A stretch of 64,000 bases of DNA from Shewanella sp. TC10 (GTDB lineage Bacteria; Pseudomonadota; Gammaproteobacteria; Enterobacterales; Shewanellaceae): NCBI RefSeq assembly GCF_009663145.1, contig NZ_VKHR01000004.1, positions 166 through 64,165 of the forward strand. Direction: 5' to 3'. Position numbers and translations under genes: made by a program. Below, one piece after another: positions 35,712 to 44,950 of the stretch. The notes under the pieces are model-generated. The model was given only the letters and a program-made list of their open reading frames with translations, was not told the DNA's origin and did not search any database. Position 1 is the first letter of the stretch, and each line of letters begins with the position of its first letter.

Positions 35712-36134
35712 CTAGTGAATACGACGCCACACTTCTGTTTCTTTAACCCCATTCACTTCCCCAACATGATGCCAGTAATCCACATCTACACCATGTTCTT
35801 GTTTGGTTTCAATCCAACCTTTAAATTTATATCGCTTACCATGGTGTTCAGCACGTGTCCCCTCTTTAATGGCTTCCACATAATAATCACCATCGACTTC
35901 AAATTTACCTGCAAGGTAACCTAAGAACACGCCATTCTCGGTATTAGTAAATGAGAATATGTCATCTTTTATCGACTTTACCGCAACCAAGCTTGAATTA
36001 TCAGCAGTTAACACCTCACCATCGGGTTGCACATATTCACCTTTAATAAAGTACCAATTGCCGTTAAATGAATGGGCAAAACTATTAAAACTAATAAAAG
36101 TGGCCACGAACGCGATGAGTAATGCATGCTTCAT
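35712..36134 (-). CDS. Small exported protein, unknown function
   Basis: A 140-residue protein with a clean signal peptide (cleavage near SFA-HSFN, about residue 20). The mature part is beta-rich with many Tyr, Trp and His (GNWYFIKGEYVQPDGEV; KYKFKGWIETKQEHGVDVDYWHHVGEV) and may be a small lipocalin-like barrel. I do not recognise the family. The ribosome-binding site AAAGGAATTG precedes the start. Confidence 0.65.
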   Translation of the reverse strand: MKHALLIAFVATFISFNSFAHSFNGNWYFIKGEYVQPDGEVLTADNSSLVAVKSIKDDIFSFTNTENGVFLGYLAGKFEVDGDYYVEAIKEGTRAEHHGKRYKFKGWIETKQEHGVDVDYWHHVGEVNGVKETEVWRRIH

Positions 36135-36478
36135 ATCAATTCCTTTTTAATATTGATTTGATGAGTTTCTTTAAAGATTTACCAAAGTAAAACAACTCGT
36201 TAATGAACAGCTATAAGCCATAATTAACGAGCAAGCATCAAAAGATAACAGCTTGCCCTTATCAGTCAACCGCTCAAAAAGTCTAAGACATCAGCTTAAG
36301 TGCAATATATGGACTAAATTTGGCAGCCATAATAAAGACTCAATAAACCAAAGTAATTCCGTTTTATATCATCGCTACGCATACAGCTAAGTTAATTGTC
36401 TAATAACGTGCAGTGGCTAATGCATAATGGTGACTAGATTAGAAGTTCACTAGCTTGTTTTTGGACAGAAACGAGTTT
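36135..36478. other. Intergenic stretch before the cassette array
   Basis: About 340 bases of AT-rich sequence. I see no gene, RNA or repeat in it. It ends where the first attC-like site begins. Confidence 0.6.
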
Positions 36479-36551
36479 GTAATACCGCAATCAAAGGCGA
36501 GCGATAGCGAGTCCAACACCGAAGGGGCGATTTGGGCTTGCTTTGTTAAGC
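36479..36551 (-). other. attC-like site 1 (degenerate), after the 125-residue membrane protein gene
   Basis: On the minus strand it opens with GCTTAAC, a perfect RYYYAAC, immediately after the stop codon. Its two arms pair imperfectly (GCAAGCCCAAATCGCC against GCAATCAAAGGCG). The far core (GTATTAC) is a poor GTTRRRY, so this end of the array looks eroded. Confidence 0.45.
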
Positions 36552-36552
36552 A

Positions 36553-36930
36553 TTATTTCAACCTTTTAAAATAGACCGCGATAAGAACCACCATTAAAAC
36601 AGGCATGACTAAAGTAGCTACGACCCAAACCCCTGTATATATAAGTACAAATTGATTAACTAAGGCGTAAAAAATATATGCGTACGCTGCTAACCTCTTC
36701 ATCATCCAGAGACCTATAAAAGTGGCCAAACCAATTAAGGTCGCAATAGCTAAAAAGTATGGATACCAGGCCCCTACTATTGTTGCGGAATCAGTAAAAA
36801 TAATTGGTAGAGAAATTAATCCCCCAACGAAATGAAGAATACAAACTATTGATATAAGAGCTGGTCGCTTCTTGGCTTCAATATCCAACTGTACTTCAGG
36901 TATTGACTCACTAAGGACTTCTTTGCTCAA
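36553..36930 (-). CDS. Cassette-borne small membrane protein
   Basis: A 125-residue protein with four hydrophobic segments (about 25-45, 50-70, 77-92 and 97-118) after an acidic N terminus. It starts at TTG behind GAGAGG. There is no recognisable family and no promoter of its own. Gene, stop codon and attC-like site are packed as in an integron cassette. Confidence 0.65.
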   Translation of the reverse strand: MSKEVLSESIPEVQLDIEAKKRPALISIVCILHFVGGLISLPIIFTDSATIVGAWYPYFLAIATLIGLATFIGLWMMKRLAAYAYIFYALVNQFVLIYTGVWVVATLVMPVLMVVLIAVYFKRLK

Positions 36931-36953
36931 AACAACCTCTCTATTGCCTGAAT

Positions 36954-37051
36954 GCTTAACGCCTCAAACACCGGCTTGGTGAAGTTGGCGGCTTTTTTGG
37001 AACAAAAAGGGTGATAGCTTTTCCAAGTCCGCGTGCTTTGACTTGTTAACC
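36954..37051 (-). other. attC-like recombination site 2
   Basis: The minus strand reads from GGTTAAC, overlapping the SMI1/KNR4 stop codon, to GTTAAGC, a perfect GTTRRRY core preceded by the classical TTTGAGGC. The arms pair along about 25 bases with extrahelical bases (shared TTAAC, TCAAA, CACxxGG and CTTGG blocks), the layout of a folded attC. Confidence 0.75.
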
Positions 37052-37468
37052 GTTGCTTGGCACCAAACCATTTAATAACCATTCTTCCAGTGAAGAAGCC
37101 AATTGATAAACTTCACCATCTGCTTCCCATTCTATAATTATTTTTCCTTCAGGATCTATTGCGATTGGGCTTCCAGAGCCGTCCCAGCCAATGATAAAGC
37201 ACTTGCCAATAGTCCAACCGTTTTCAATAGAGCACTCTTCATCAAATTTAGTGTGAGTTGAATGCAATTCATCGATGGAATCGACCCATTCTGAACCTAT
37301 GATTCCTCCTCCGCAGTTTAAGAGAAACCATTTATAGTCTTCTGGCATCGCTCGACATACGTCCTCGAAGTCTTCGATCTGTTCGTCACTTGCTGGAGGA
37401 TAAGAAATACCCAGCTCTCTAGCTTTCCAGAGTTCGAGAATTTTTACCTTAGATTTTTCGTTGATCAT
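37046..37468 (-). CDS. SMI1/KNR4 family protein, cassette-borne
   Basis: A 140-residue cytoplasmic protein of the SMI1/KNR4 (SUKH) superfamily. The fold signature is visible: YPPASDEQIEDFEDVCRAMPEDYKWFLLNCGGG at the N terminus, and GWDGSGSPIAIDPEGKIIIEW followed by LASSLEEWL at the C terminus. In bacteria such proteins often act as immunity proteins to polymorphic toxins, but here no toxin gene is adjacent and the setting is a gene cassette. It may protect against toxins of other strains; this is inference. Confidence 0.85.
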   Translation of the reverse strand: MINEKSKVKILELWKARELGISYPPASDEQIEDFEDVCRAMPEDYKWFLLNCGGGIIGSEWVDSIDELHSTHTKFDEECSIENGWTIGKCFIIGWDGSGSPIAIDPEGKIIIEWEADGEVYQLASSLEEWLLNGLVPSNG

Positions 37469-37476
37469 AAATTCAC

Positions 37477-37566
37477 GGTTAACGCCAACAACACATGACG
37501 TGTTTTAAGTTGATTGAGTGAAGCGAAAGCAGCTTAAAACCGCTCCTGTGCTTGTTTTTGTTAGGA
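37477..37566 (-). other. attC-like recombination site 3
   Basis: The minus strand runs from TCCTAAC, overlapping the stop codon of the gene at 37561, to GTTAACC. The arms pair through AACA, CACA-GGAG and GTTTTAAG(C/T)TG blocks, and the loop holds TTTCGCTTCACTCAAT. The total length of 90 bases is usual for attC. Confidence 0.7.
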
Positions 37567-37938
37567 GTATTTGACAGATAAAATTTGGTCTATTTGCGGC
37601 TTTGTATACTTTTCCTCTGCCACAACCTCATCTGAATCTCCGTCATGATGATACTCACCTTCATCAAATGCTAAATAAACATCATAAGCAGGTGACGGCA
37701 ATGCATTGTTGTTTGAGGATAAAAATACATCCTCAGTCAGGAAACCAAAAAGCCAATTGGCAGCACTATCACTAAATTCAAAGTCATAAACCTGCTCTTT
37801 GTAACCTTTAGCAAGAGTTATAGCGAACAAGTTCACAAACTCAACCAGCGTCATACTTTTAGACTTTGCAAATTCTACAGCCACATCGAAATCCAACTCG
37901 TCTTCACTCGCCTGACTAAGAATATGCTCTAGATTCAC
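37561..37938 (-). CDS. Cassette-borne hypothetical protein
   Basis: A very acidic 125-residue cytoplasmic protein, rich in Asp and Glu, with a helical N-terminal half and a low-complexity stretch near residue 90 (FDEGEYHHDGDSDEVV). It starts at GTG behind a strong GGAGG. No family is recognised. Its stop codon lies within the attC-like site, so it fills its cassette completely. Confidence 0.65.
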   Translation of the reverse strand: MNLEHILSQASEDELDFDVAVEFAKSKSMTLVEFVNLFAITLAKGYKEQVYDFEFSDSAANWLFGFLTEDVFLSSNNNALPSPAYDVYLAFDEGEYHHDGDSDEVVAEEKYTKPQIDQILSVKYS

Positions 37939-37952
37939 AGAAACCTCCTAAC

Positions 37953-38032
37953 GCTTAACATATGGGGATTTTACGAGCGCTTTTGGCCGAAGGCCAGCGA
38001 GTAAAATTCCCACCATGATGTTTTTGTTATAC
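37953..38032 (-). other. attC-like recombination site 4
   Basis: The minus strand runs from GTATAAC, overlapping the stop codon of the gene at 38027, to GTTAAGC, a perfect core. The arms share AACAT, TGGGGATTTTAC/TGGGAATTTTAC and the inner palindrome TGGCCGAAGGCCA. Confidence 0.78.
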
Positions 38033-38374
38033 ACCCGTTTGTCTACCTTTTTGCCAATGATCTGGATAAGTACTTTTAAATACGATATTCAAATACTCGT
38101 AACGACTAATATGTTTTTTTAGATACGATCGCCTAAAGTAAAGTGCAGCAAAAAATGAGCATGATGTATACAAAAAGAATATTAGTAAAAAAATGGCGAA
38201 CGCTAACAATTTCAGATTAGATACAAAGTCACTATTTCTCAATGGTTCGTTAATATCAATCCCAACAACGTCCAAATATTTAAAAAAGACTAAATAGGTA
38301 ATGAAAAAGCCTACGACCGAACCATACGTGCCAACCTTCGACGATTTTTTATAGAAATACGGCTTTAAGTTCAT
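38027..38374 (-). CDS. Cassette-borne small membrane protein
   Basis: Two hydrophobic segments (GSVVGFFITYLVFFKYLDVVG and LKLLAFAIFLLIFFLYTSCSFFAALYF) lie in a basic protein of about 115 residues. The open frame extends up to 38551, but codons 10-50 of that longer frame run through an attC-like site (38420-38519) and cannot be native coding sequence. I therefore start at the ATG at 38374; its ribosome-binding site is weak. A start between 38374 and 38404, after a GGGAG at about 38410, is possible. No family is recognised. Confidence 0.5.
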   Translation of the reverse strand: MNLKPYFYKKSSKVGTYGSVVGFFITYLVFFKYLDVVGIDINEPLRNSDFVSNLKLLAFAIFLLIFFLYTSCSFFAALYFRRSYLKKHISRYEYLNIVFKSTYPDHWQKGRQTGV

Positions 38375-38419
38375 TTGGCTTCGAATTGCACGTCCTAAAA
38401 TACCAATCTCCCTGAGGGT

Positions 38420-38519
38420 GTATAACGCCCAATTAAGGGGCTTTTTATAGTTTGCTAAAATGTTGAACGAAGTGAAACCAGCAAACTGTAAAAAGTCCCA
38501 CTTAAATTGCTTGTTATAT
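38420..38519 (-). other. attC-like recombination site 5
   Basis: The clearest of the series. The minus strand runs from ATATAAC, just after the stop codon of the gene at 38523, to GTTATAC. The arms match along about 35 bases: TATAAC, GCAATTTAAG/CCAATTAAG, GGGACTTTTTACAGTTTGCT / GGGGCTTTTTATAGTTTGCT, with a few unpaired bases. Confidence 0.8.
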
Positions 38520-38522
38520 ACC

Positions 38523-38819
38523 TTATTCAGAATATCCATCAATTGGTACAACGGTTAAACGCTGCTCAAAAGTATGAAGCTTTAATAGATCTAAGTTTTT
38601 GGAATTAACGAAAATTACAAATGTCTCAATACTTCCAGTACTTGAATACGGATATAGAATTGTGCCTTTTGGCAACTCTCCAATAGCATCAGGAGAAGAC
38701 TGCAAAGTTAACGGCTTCGTTAATTCAACTGCGCCTGATTCTAACAATTGCCACTTTTGCCAAAATGCTCCTGCGTAAAAGCAGAAAATAAAACCTAGAG
38801 TAATGCCAATAAATTTCAA
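38523..38819 (-). CDS. Cassette-borne anchored small protein
   Basis: A 98-residue protein with one N-terminal membrane segment (residues 3-20) and a periplasmic or exported domain. It starts at TTG, five bases after a perfect GGAGG. No family is recognised. It is the last gene of the array; its upstream boundary has no convincing attC partner, although GGCGTAATTG could be an eroded core. Confidence 0.6.
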   Translation of the reverse strand: MKFIGITLGFIFCFYAGAFWQKWQLLESGAVELTKPLTLQSSPDAIGELPKGTILYPYSSTGSIETFVIFVNSKNLDLLKLHTFEQRLTVVPIDGYSE

Positions 38820-39341
38820 TTACGCCTCCATGCTCGACAAGGAATATAACAGCTTATTAGCGAGAATTCCGATAAACACCCCTAGGCTAATTACCAAACC
38901 CCTGTCACTTTTAGGCTTATTTTTTCAATATTTTTAATAACTTAACAGTCATTAAAATTTAAATCAATCGACTAAATACTGGATAAAACCGAGAATTGAG
39001 ATAACCGAGAATTAACTTGGGTCGTTATGTAAACTCCCCTTAGAGTAAAATTAATATTTTTCAATCACATAGATTTATCAGGTTGGTGAATCCGAGAATT
39101 CTTGCTTTTACATAACGAGAAGCAAATGCTCTCAATTGCAGAGTTTTAATTATAACTGTATATCCACACAGTTAAATGAAGAAGGTAATCAAAGAGAACA
39201 CAGGCTTAAATTAGTTGGGTCAGAGTAAAATTTATTCTAGGGTGGTTTGACACATCGGAATTAAATTTTTTGTTTAGTTTTATTGGCAAGATTGTCTTAT
39301 ATCACGACTTCAATCTAACCCATTGCCTGCCGCAGGCTTAT
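38820..39341. other. Non-coding stretch after the cassette array
   Basis: About 520 bases without a gene. CCGAGAATT occurs three times (38989, 39005 and 39092) and GGGTCAGAGTAAAATTTATT appears at 39219. Both look like fragments of decayed repeats. No integrase gene or attI site was seen. Confidence 0.55.
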
Positions 39342-39431
39342 GTGCAGATACAACTGCGAGACGCTGCAAGTACGTCCCTGTAAGCTCTGCCAAAACATCC
39401 ATGTTTTGGAAGCTCGCTGCTGCATCTGCAC
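39342..39431. repeat. Inverted repeat at the edge of a dispersed repeat
   Basis: GTGCAGAT (39342-39349) and ATCTGCAC (39424-39431) bound a 90-base stretch with smaller palindromes such as CCAAAACATCCATGTTTTGG. The right arm touches the start of repeat copy A. Confidence 0.6.
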
Positions 39432-39767
39432 TGGGATTATTGTCTCTTCGATTTAAACTTTATTCGCGTCAACTTAAAGATAAAAAAGATACAAATCTAA
39501 AAGACTCAGTTTGAATTGAGGACGCAGAGAAAATAGCGTGAGCCTGACAGGACGTCAGGCTAGCTTTCGTCGGGCCATGGATGGCCCATCGGAAGCGTTA
39601 GCATTTTCGAATAAGGCCGAAGCAGTCTACAAGTGAGGTTGAAAGCTAGATGATTCTCCGTTGGAAATTTTGCTGTTTAAATTTCGCCGGAGCTGCGGGG
39701 TGTTCTAAGAGGGAGTCGCAGTTCACTCCCTTTTAGTCTGGTGTGGGCGAAGCGCCACGACTTTGAT
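39428..39767 (+). repeat. Dispersed non-coding repeat, copy A (about 340 bp)
   Basis: It starts with CACTGGGATTATTGTCTCTT and ends with GTGTGGGCGAAGCGCCACG. It contains AAAATAGCGTGAGCCTGACA, GGCCATGGATGGCCC, GGAAGCGTTAG and a GTTGGAAATTTTGCTGTTTA block. The same series of blocks recurs in three other places in the window. It has no open frame of note and no flanking transposase. Confidence 0.85.
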
Positions 39768-39868
39768 TTAGACGTTGACCTAGACTTTGAATTTAGATGT
39801 TTATTCGAATCTAGAAATCAATAGCTGCCGAATGCTGTAACTAATAATGGAGCAAAAACGAGTTAGCG

Positions 39869-40125
39869 ACACAGGGATTATTATCTCTTTGATTCAGCTT
39901 TTTAGTGACAAAGTTTGAAGGCTGATAGGTTCGATAAAATTTGAGGTCATCGAAAAAATGCTGTGCGTTTGACTTGGATACCAAGCTTGTTTTCTTTAAG
40001 CCACGGATGTCCGAACGGAAGCGTTAGGGCATTTCGGCAATGATCTAAGGCGGCTAAAAATAAAGTCTAAAGCTGGATAAATCCTCCTTGATTCTGGTGT
40101 AGGCGAAGCGCCACGACTTTGATCT
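39869..40125 (+). repeat. Dispersed non-coding repeat, copy B (about 255 bp)
   Basis: It opens with CACAGGGATTATTATCTCTT and closes with GTGTAGGCGAAGCGCCACG, in the same order and orientation as copy A, with the middle diverged and shortened. It keeps CACGGATGTCCGAACGGAAG and GCGTTAG. Confidence 0.8.
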
Positions 40126-40190
40126 TATGACCAACTAGAATATCAATATACTTCCTAATCCTATCCAAACAACGTTAAATTCAAGCCACA

Positions 40191-40228
40191 AAAAAGCCCT
40201 GAACTTAAGCATAAGTTCAGGGCTTTTT
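40191..40228 (-). terminator. Terminator of kdsA
   Basis: A perfect 17-bp stem (AAAAAGCCCTGAACTTA against TAAGTTCAGGGCTTTTT) with an AGCA loop, 15 bases after the kdsA stop. Confidence 0.92.
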
Positions 40229-40242
40229 ATAGAATCGATTAT

Positions 40243-41130
<888 letters not shown>

Positions 41131-41153
41131 TTAACGAGACATAAAAATAAGGG

Positions 41154-42407
41154 CTAAACGGCGATAATTTGCAGTAACTGACCACATAACCACGCCATAT
41201 ATGTTCCTACAGCATAACCTAATACCGCCAATAACACGCCAACAGGTGCTAATGCTGGATGAAATGCTGCTGCAACCACAGGAGCCGATGCCGCGCCACC
41301 TACGTTTGCTTGGCTACCCACAGCCATATAAAACAGCGGGGCTTTAATCAGTTTAGCCACAATCAACATAAAGCTGGCGTGGACTATCATCCAAATAATA
41401 CCAATAGCGAAGTACCACAGGTTTTGCTCATCAGCGAGCTTTGATACATCCATGTGCAGACCAATGGTCGCCACAAGAATGTATAAAAACGCAGAAGCCA
41501 CTTTTGATGCGCCAGCGGCCTCTAAATGTTTTACTGGGCTAAATGACAACGCTAAGCCGATTGAGGTCACTAGTACTACTAACCAGAAAAACTTAGAGGT
41601 TAAACTGTAGTCTCGAGTCCAAGGATAGTTGGTTTCAAAAAATGGCCCTAAGAAGTCTGCTGCAAAATGCGCAAGACCTGTTACACCAAAACCAATAGCA
41701 ACGATCAGCATTAAATCACGCAGTGACGGAATACGGGCATTCTCGGCGTGGTACTTTTCAACTTTTTCCTTTAATGCTTCAAGTGCAGTTGTATCCGCCC
41801 CTGTTTTAGCATCAATCTGCTTAGCCCGAGAAGCCATAAGCAGTAACACTGCCATCCAGATATTGGCTACGATGACATCAACGGTCACCATCACAGAGAA
41901 TATACTGCCACCTGCTTCATAAATTTCTTTCATTGACGCTTGGTTAGCGCCGCCGCCAATCCAGCTGCCTGCAAGCGTTGTCATCCCGCGCCATACCGCA
42001 TCAGGGCCATTGCCACCTAAAACATCAGGATTAATCGCTGAAATGATTAACAGCGCAATGGGACCGCCAATAACAATCCCCACTGTGCCTGTTAAAAACA
42101 TCACAATGGCTTTAGGGCCAAGACTTAATATCGCTTTTAAGTCGACACTTAAAATCAGCAGCACTAAACATGCTGGTAATAAGTAACGCGAAGCCACGTA
42201 GTAAAGCTTTGAAGTGTCGCCATCGACAACCCCAAAAGTATTCAATAACGAAGGTAAGAAATAACACAGCAAAAGCGCTGGGATAAACTTATAGAATTTT
42301 TGCCAAAAAGGATGTGCTGAAGAACTGGTGTAAAAAACGAAGCCGAGAATAACAGCTAATAGGCCTAATGCCGTAGCATCATTAGTGACCATAGGACTGG
42401 CAGTCAT
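41154..42407 (-). CDS. DUF819 family integral membrane protein
   Basis: A polytopic protein of about 417 residues with some ten hydrophobic segments. The stretches AGSWIGGGANQASMKEI and AVGSQANVGGAASAPVVAAAFHPALAPVGVLLAVLGYAVGTY resemble DUF819 (YjcL-like) proteins, which look like carboxylate or sodium-coupled transporters. The substrate is unknown. I start at the ATG at 42407 because AGGGAGA lies six bases upstream; a frame from 42431 would add eight residues. It lies 56 bases before kdsA on the same strand. Confidence 0.8.
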   Translation of the reverse strand: MTASPMVTNDATALGLLAVILGFVFYTSSSAHPFWQKFYKFIPALLLCYFLPSLLNTFGVVDGDTSKLYYVASRYLLPACLVLLILSVDLKAILSLGPKAIVMFLTGTVGIVIGGPIALLIISAINPDVLGGNGPDAVWRGMTTLAGSWIGGGANQASMKEIYEAGGSIFSVMVTVDVIVANIWMAVLLLMASRAKQIDAKTGADTTALEALKEKVEKYHAENARIPSLRDLMLIVAIGFGVTGLAHFAADFLGPFFETNYPWTRDYSLTSKFFWLVVLVTSIGLALSFSPVKHLEAAGASKVASAFLYILVATIGLHMDVSKLADEQNLWYFAIGIIWMIVHASFMLIVAKLIKAPLFYMAVGSQANVGGAASAPVVAAAFHPALAPVGVLLAVLGYAVGTYMAWLCGQLLQIIAV

Positions 42408-42620
42408 GAAAAATCTCCCTTGCGAATGCATTTCATAGTGAATTATTTTTATTGTTTTGTGCTTAACGCACTTATTTTTATATTTTTTATTATGATTAAA
42501 TCTAAAGCCGATTAACTCATTGCGGTTAATTTATTGGCTGTTTTAGTTGCGCTATTTTTACTCGCGATGGATCACTTACTTAGCGAGCATTTTTCCTTCG
42601 ATATTCGGTGCGGGTATTAT

Positions 42621-42653
42621 AAAAAATTCAGGCTCAATAAATGAGCCTGAATT
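42621..42653 (-). terminator. Terminator of the hemA-prfA-prmC-sirB operon
   Basis: AATTCAGGCTCA and TGAGCCTGAATT pair perfectly around ATAAA. The A run at 42621-42626 gives the U tract on the minus-strand RNA. Confidence 0.88.
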
Positions 42654-42673
42654 CACACTTTACCAAACTAAAT

Positions 42674-43462
42674 CTAATGGTAAGTTTGCGGTCTATCGCT
42701 TAACTCTTTTAATTGCATCTTTACGATTTCAGTCACGGGATCATGTGGACTGCTATCAATAAAGTGCTGTAAGTCAGACATAGCCACTTTAATACAACCC
42801 AATTGTTGAGCAATAAAAGCACGTTCACGATTCAAATTAACGTCGTCAGGATGCCACTGCAGTAGTAAATTACAACACTCCATTGCTTGCTCAAATTGAT
42901 GAGTCACAATACAGCCTGCTTTTAACTCATGCAGCATGCGCGTAATTAATCGTTTTAGCGAAGCAGTTTTTAGGTACTTTGGCTTTAACATCGCCGAGTT
43001 ACCTAATTCACCACGCACTAAAAGGTGTAATTGATGACGACTTAGTTCCTGACCTGTTAACGGGTCGATATAGACTATGTTGTCATTAATACGAGAACGC
43101 ACTACCGTTTGTCCCGGTAGCAATACCGCATCTAAGGTAATATCAAGTTGTTTAGCCAGTAAAATCATTACCGTCGCCAGTGTCGTACTATTGCCTTGGC
43201 GACTCATAATACAACTACCTAAATCGGCGGCTTCAACACTGAAATAATCTTCACGTGCGCAAAAACCTAAGTCGGTATAAAACCAACGAAGCAAGCCGTC
43301 TAAGCGTTGCTGTGGATTTTCCACATGCAAACTCATCACTGAGCCGGCAATTTCATACCAAGCCCAGAGTGCTTTTTTCTCTTGAGAAAAACCTAAATGC
43401 TGCGTAATTTCGAATGCAGTGTCGGGGATCTTCACTACATCATTCATTTGATGTTTAGCCAT
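42674..43462 (-). CDS. sirB1: SirB1/YchA family transglutaminase-like protein
   Basis: A 262-residue cytoplasmic protein. The N-terminal SirB1/transglutaminase-like region contains LLRWFYTDLGFCAREDYFSVEAADLGSCIMSRQGNSTTLATVMILLA (about 62-105). A C-terminal TPR-like helical part follows (EQAMECCNLLLQWHPDDVNLNRERAFIAQQLG). The Cys-His-Asp triad of active transglutaminases is not obvious. The gene sits between sirB2 and kdsA as in enterobacteria. The molecular function is unknown. Confidence 0.85.
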   Translation of the reverse strand: MAKHQMNDVVKIPDTAFEITQHLGFSQEKKALWAWYEIAGSVMSLHVENPQQRLDGLLRWFYTDLGFCAREDYFSVEAADLGSCIMSRQGNSTTLATVMILLAKQLDITLDAVLLPGQTVVRSRINDNIVYIDPLTGQELSRHQLHLLVRGELGNSAMLKPKYLKTASLKRLITRMLHELKAGCIVTHQFEQAMECCNLLLQWHPDDVNLNRERAFIAQQLGCIKVAMSDLQHFIDSSPHDPVTEIVKMQLKELSDRPQTYH

Positions 43463-43471
43463 GAAACTCTA

Positions 43472-43867
43472 TTAACCCATTAATACAACTTGTTTAAAAT
43501 GAGCCAGCCTGGCAGCTAATACGAGCCATCCAATAGCGCCTAAAAAGGCAAAGATTTTAAAGAATTTATTGCGGTTGCCTTTTAAGGCCATTACACCTAA
43601 ACCGATGTAAGCAAGTACTGCAAGAAGCTTCTCTGTCATCCACGCATCCACAAATGGATACTGCTTGATCATGAAGCACAAAGTCAGTCCTGACAATAAT
43701 AAGAAGGTATCAATTACATGAGGCGCAACCTTAACAAACTTCTTATCCATTACTGGAGATTGACGCATATGCAGCACAAAGCGAGTAATAAAGAATATCA
43801 CACTTAATAATATGAAGGTTAAGTGGGTGTGCTTAACTGCAGGATATAAACTGTAAAAGGTTTCCAT
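43472..43867 (-). CDS. sirB2: SirB2 family membrane protein
   Basis: A 131-residue inner-membrane protein with four hydrophobic segments (about 15-32, 45-65, 74-95 and 102-122). The N-terminal KHTHLTFILLSVIFFITRFVLHM and the HVIDTFLLLSGLTLCF segment are characteristic of SirB2. It lies nine bases before sirB1 and downstream of prmC, the standard order. The function is not established. Confidence 0.87.
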   Translation of the reverse strand: METFYSLYPAVKHTHLTFILLSVIFFITRFVLHMRQSPVMDKKFVKVAPHVIDTFLLLSGLTLCFMIKQYPFVDAWMTEKLLAVLAYIGLGVMALKGNRNKFFKIFAFLGAIGWLVLAARLAHFKQVVLMG

Positions 43868-44004
43868 TATTGTTTTTCTCTTTTGAACTACAGATAAAAT
43901 GGCCGCTAGTTTACTCGATCAAGCGACCCTATAGCAATTTTAAGAAAACCTAAGCTTAATTGCCGCCCGCTGACAAATAATTCACTTATCTGACAGTGAA
44001 TTAA

Positions 44005-44865
44005 CTATGACTTAGGGTTCCACTGACCTAAAGTACAGCGATCGTTACTGCCAAAATCACGCACCGTGGCGACATTCTCATAACCTAGATCTATTAGTTT
44101 TTGCCTTACTGTTAACGCTTGCTCAAAGCCGTGTTCTAGTAGCAGATAACCGCCCTCAGATAAATGCGCTCTAGCATGCTCGGCAATATGAAATAAATCC
44201 GCAAAACCTTGCTCAGCAGCCGTTAGTGCACTTGATGGTTCAAAACGAACATCACCTAAGTCTAAGTGAACATCGGTTTCATCGATGTACGGAGGGTTGG
44301 ACACAATCAAATTAAAATCTTGATGTTCTACAGCACTGAACCAGTCAGATTGCAGTATTTGAACATGAGCGAGATTTAAGTTTTCACGATTGGCTTTTGC
44401 TAATTCAACTGCATCACCCACTTTGTCGATAGCGGTCATCTGCCACTCTGGGCGTTCAGAGGCTAATGACAAGGCAATAGCGCCAGTTCCTGTGCCTAAA
44501 TCCAATACTTTTGCATTGTTATTTAACGGCAAGTTAAGTGCTGTTTCGACTAATATTTCTGTATCAGGACGCGGGATAAGTGTGGTGGCATTTACAATAA
44601 ATGGCAGAGACCAAAATTCACGTTCACCAATAATATGTGCAACAGGCATACCCTGCTTACGCTTTTCAATCATGGTTTGAAACGATTTAAATTGGTCTGC
44701 TGTGAGTACCTTTTCAGGCCAAGTGTAGATAAAACTACGCTGCTTATTAAGACAATGCAGAAGCAAAGCTTCTGCATCAATATTAGCCGACTCTGACGAG
44801 TCGACTAACTGGCTATAAGCCCATTGCAAAGATTCCGCAATGGTAGAAAAAGAAGACTGTGGCAA
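44005..44865 (-). CDS. prmC: Release-factor glutamine methyltransferase PrmC
   Basis: Methylates the Gln of the GGQ motif of release factors 1 and 2, raising termination efficiency. The 286-residue protein has the N-terminal helical recognition domain (about 1-80), the SAM motif VLDLGTGTGAIALSLA (about 115-130) and the catalytic SNPPYIDETD (about 183-192). It lies directly downstream of prfA, whose product is its substrate. The start at 44865 precedes an N terminus typical of the family. Confidence 0.94.
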   Translation of the reverse strand: MPQSSFSTIAESLQWAYSQLVDSSESANIDAEALLLHCLNKQRSFIYTWPEKVLTADQFKSFQTMIEKRKQGMPVAHIIGEREFWSLPFIVNATTLIPRPDTEILVETALNLPLNNNAKVLDLGTGTGAIALSLASERPEWQMTAIDKVGDAVELAKANRENLNLAHVQILQSDWFSAVEHQDFNLIVSNPPYIDETDVHLDLGDVRFEPSSALTAAEQGFADLFHIAEHARAHLSEGGYLLLEHGFEQALTVRQKLIDLGYENVATVRDFGSNDRCTLGQWNPKS

Positions 44866-44950
44866 CGTCTTTCCTTAGTCATTTTAATAGTCTTTTTTAT
44901 AGCCATTGAAACTAGCTATTAAAACTTACTATTAAAGTAAGTCTTTTAAA

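Noticed and set aside
39219..39240. GGGTCAGAGTAAAATTTATT as a mark of a REP-associated transposase
   Set aside because: The sequence recalls such flanks, but no transposase frame or paired palindrome is present.
39323..39514. A 63-codon plus-strand frame
   Set aside because: It lies across a repeat and an inverted repeat, has no ribosome-binding site and encodes a biased Ala/Lys/Ser sequence with no family resemblance.
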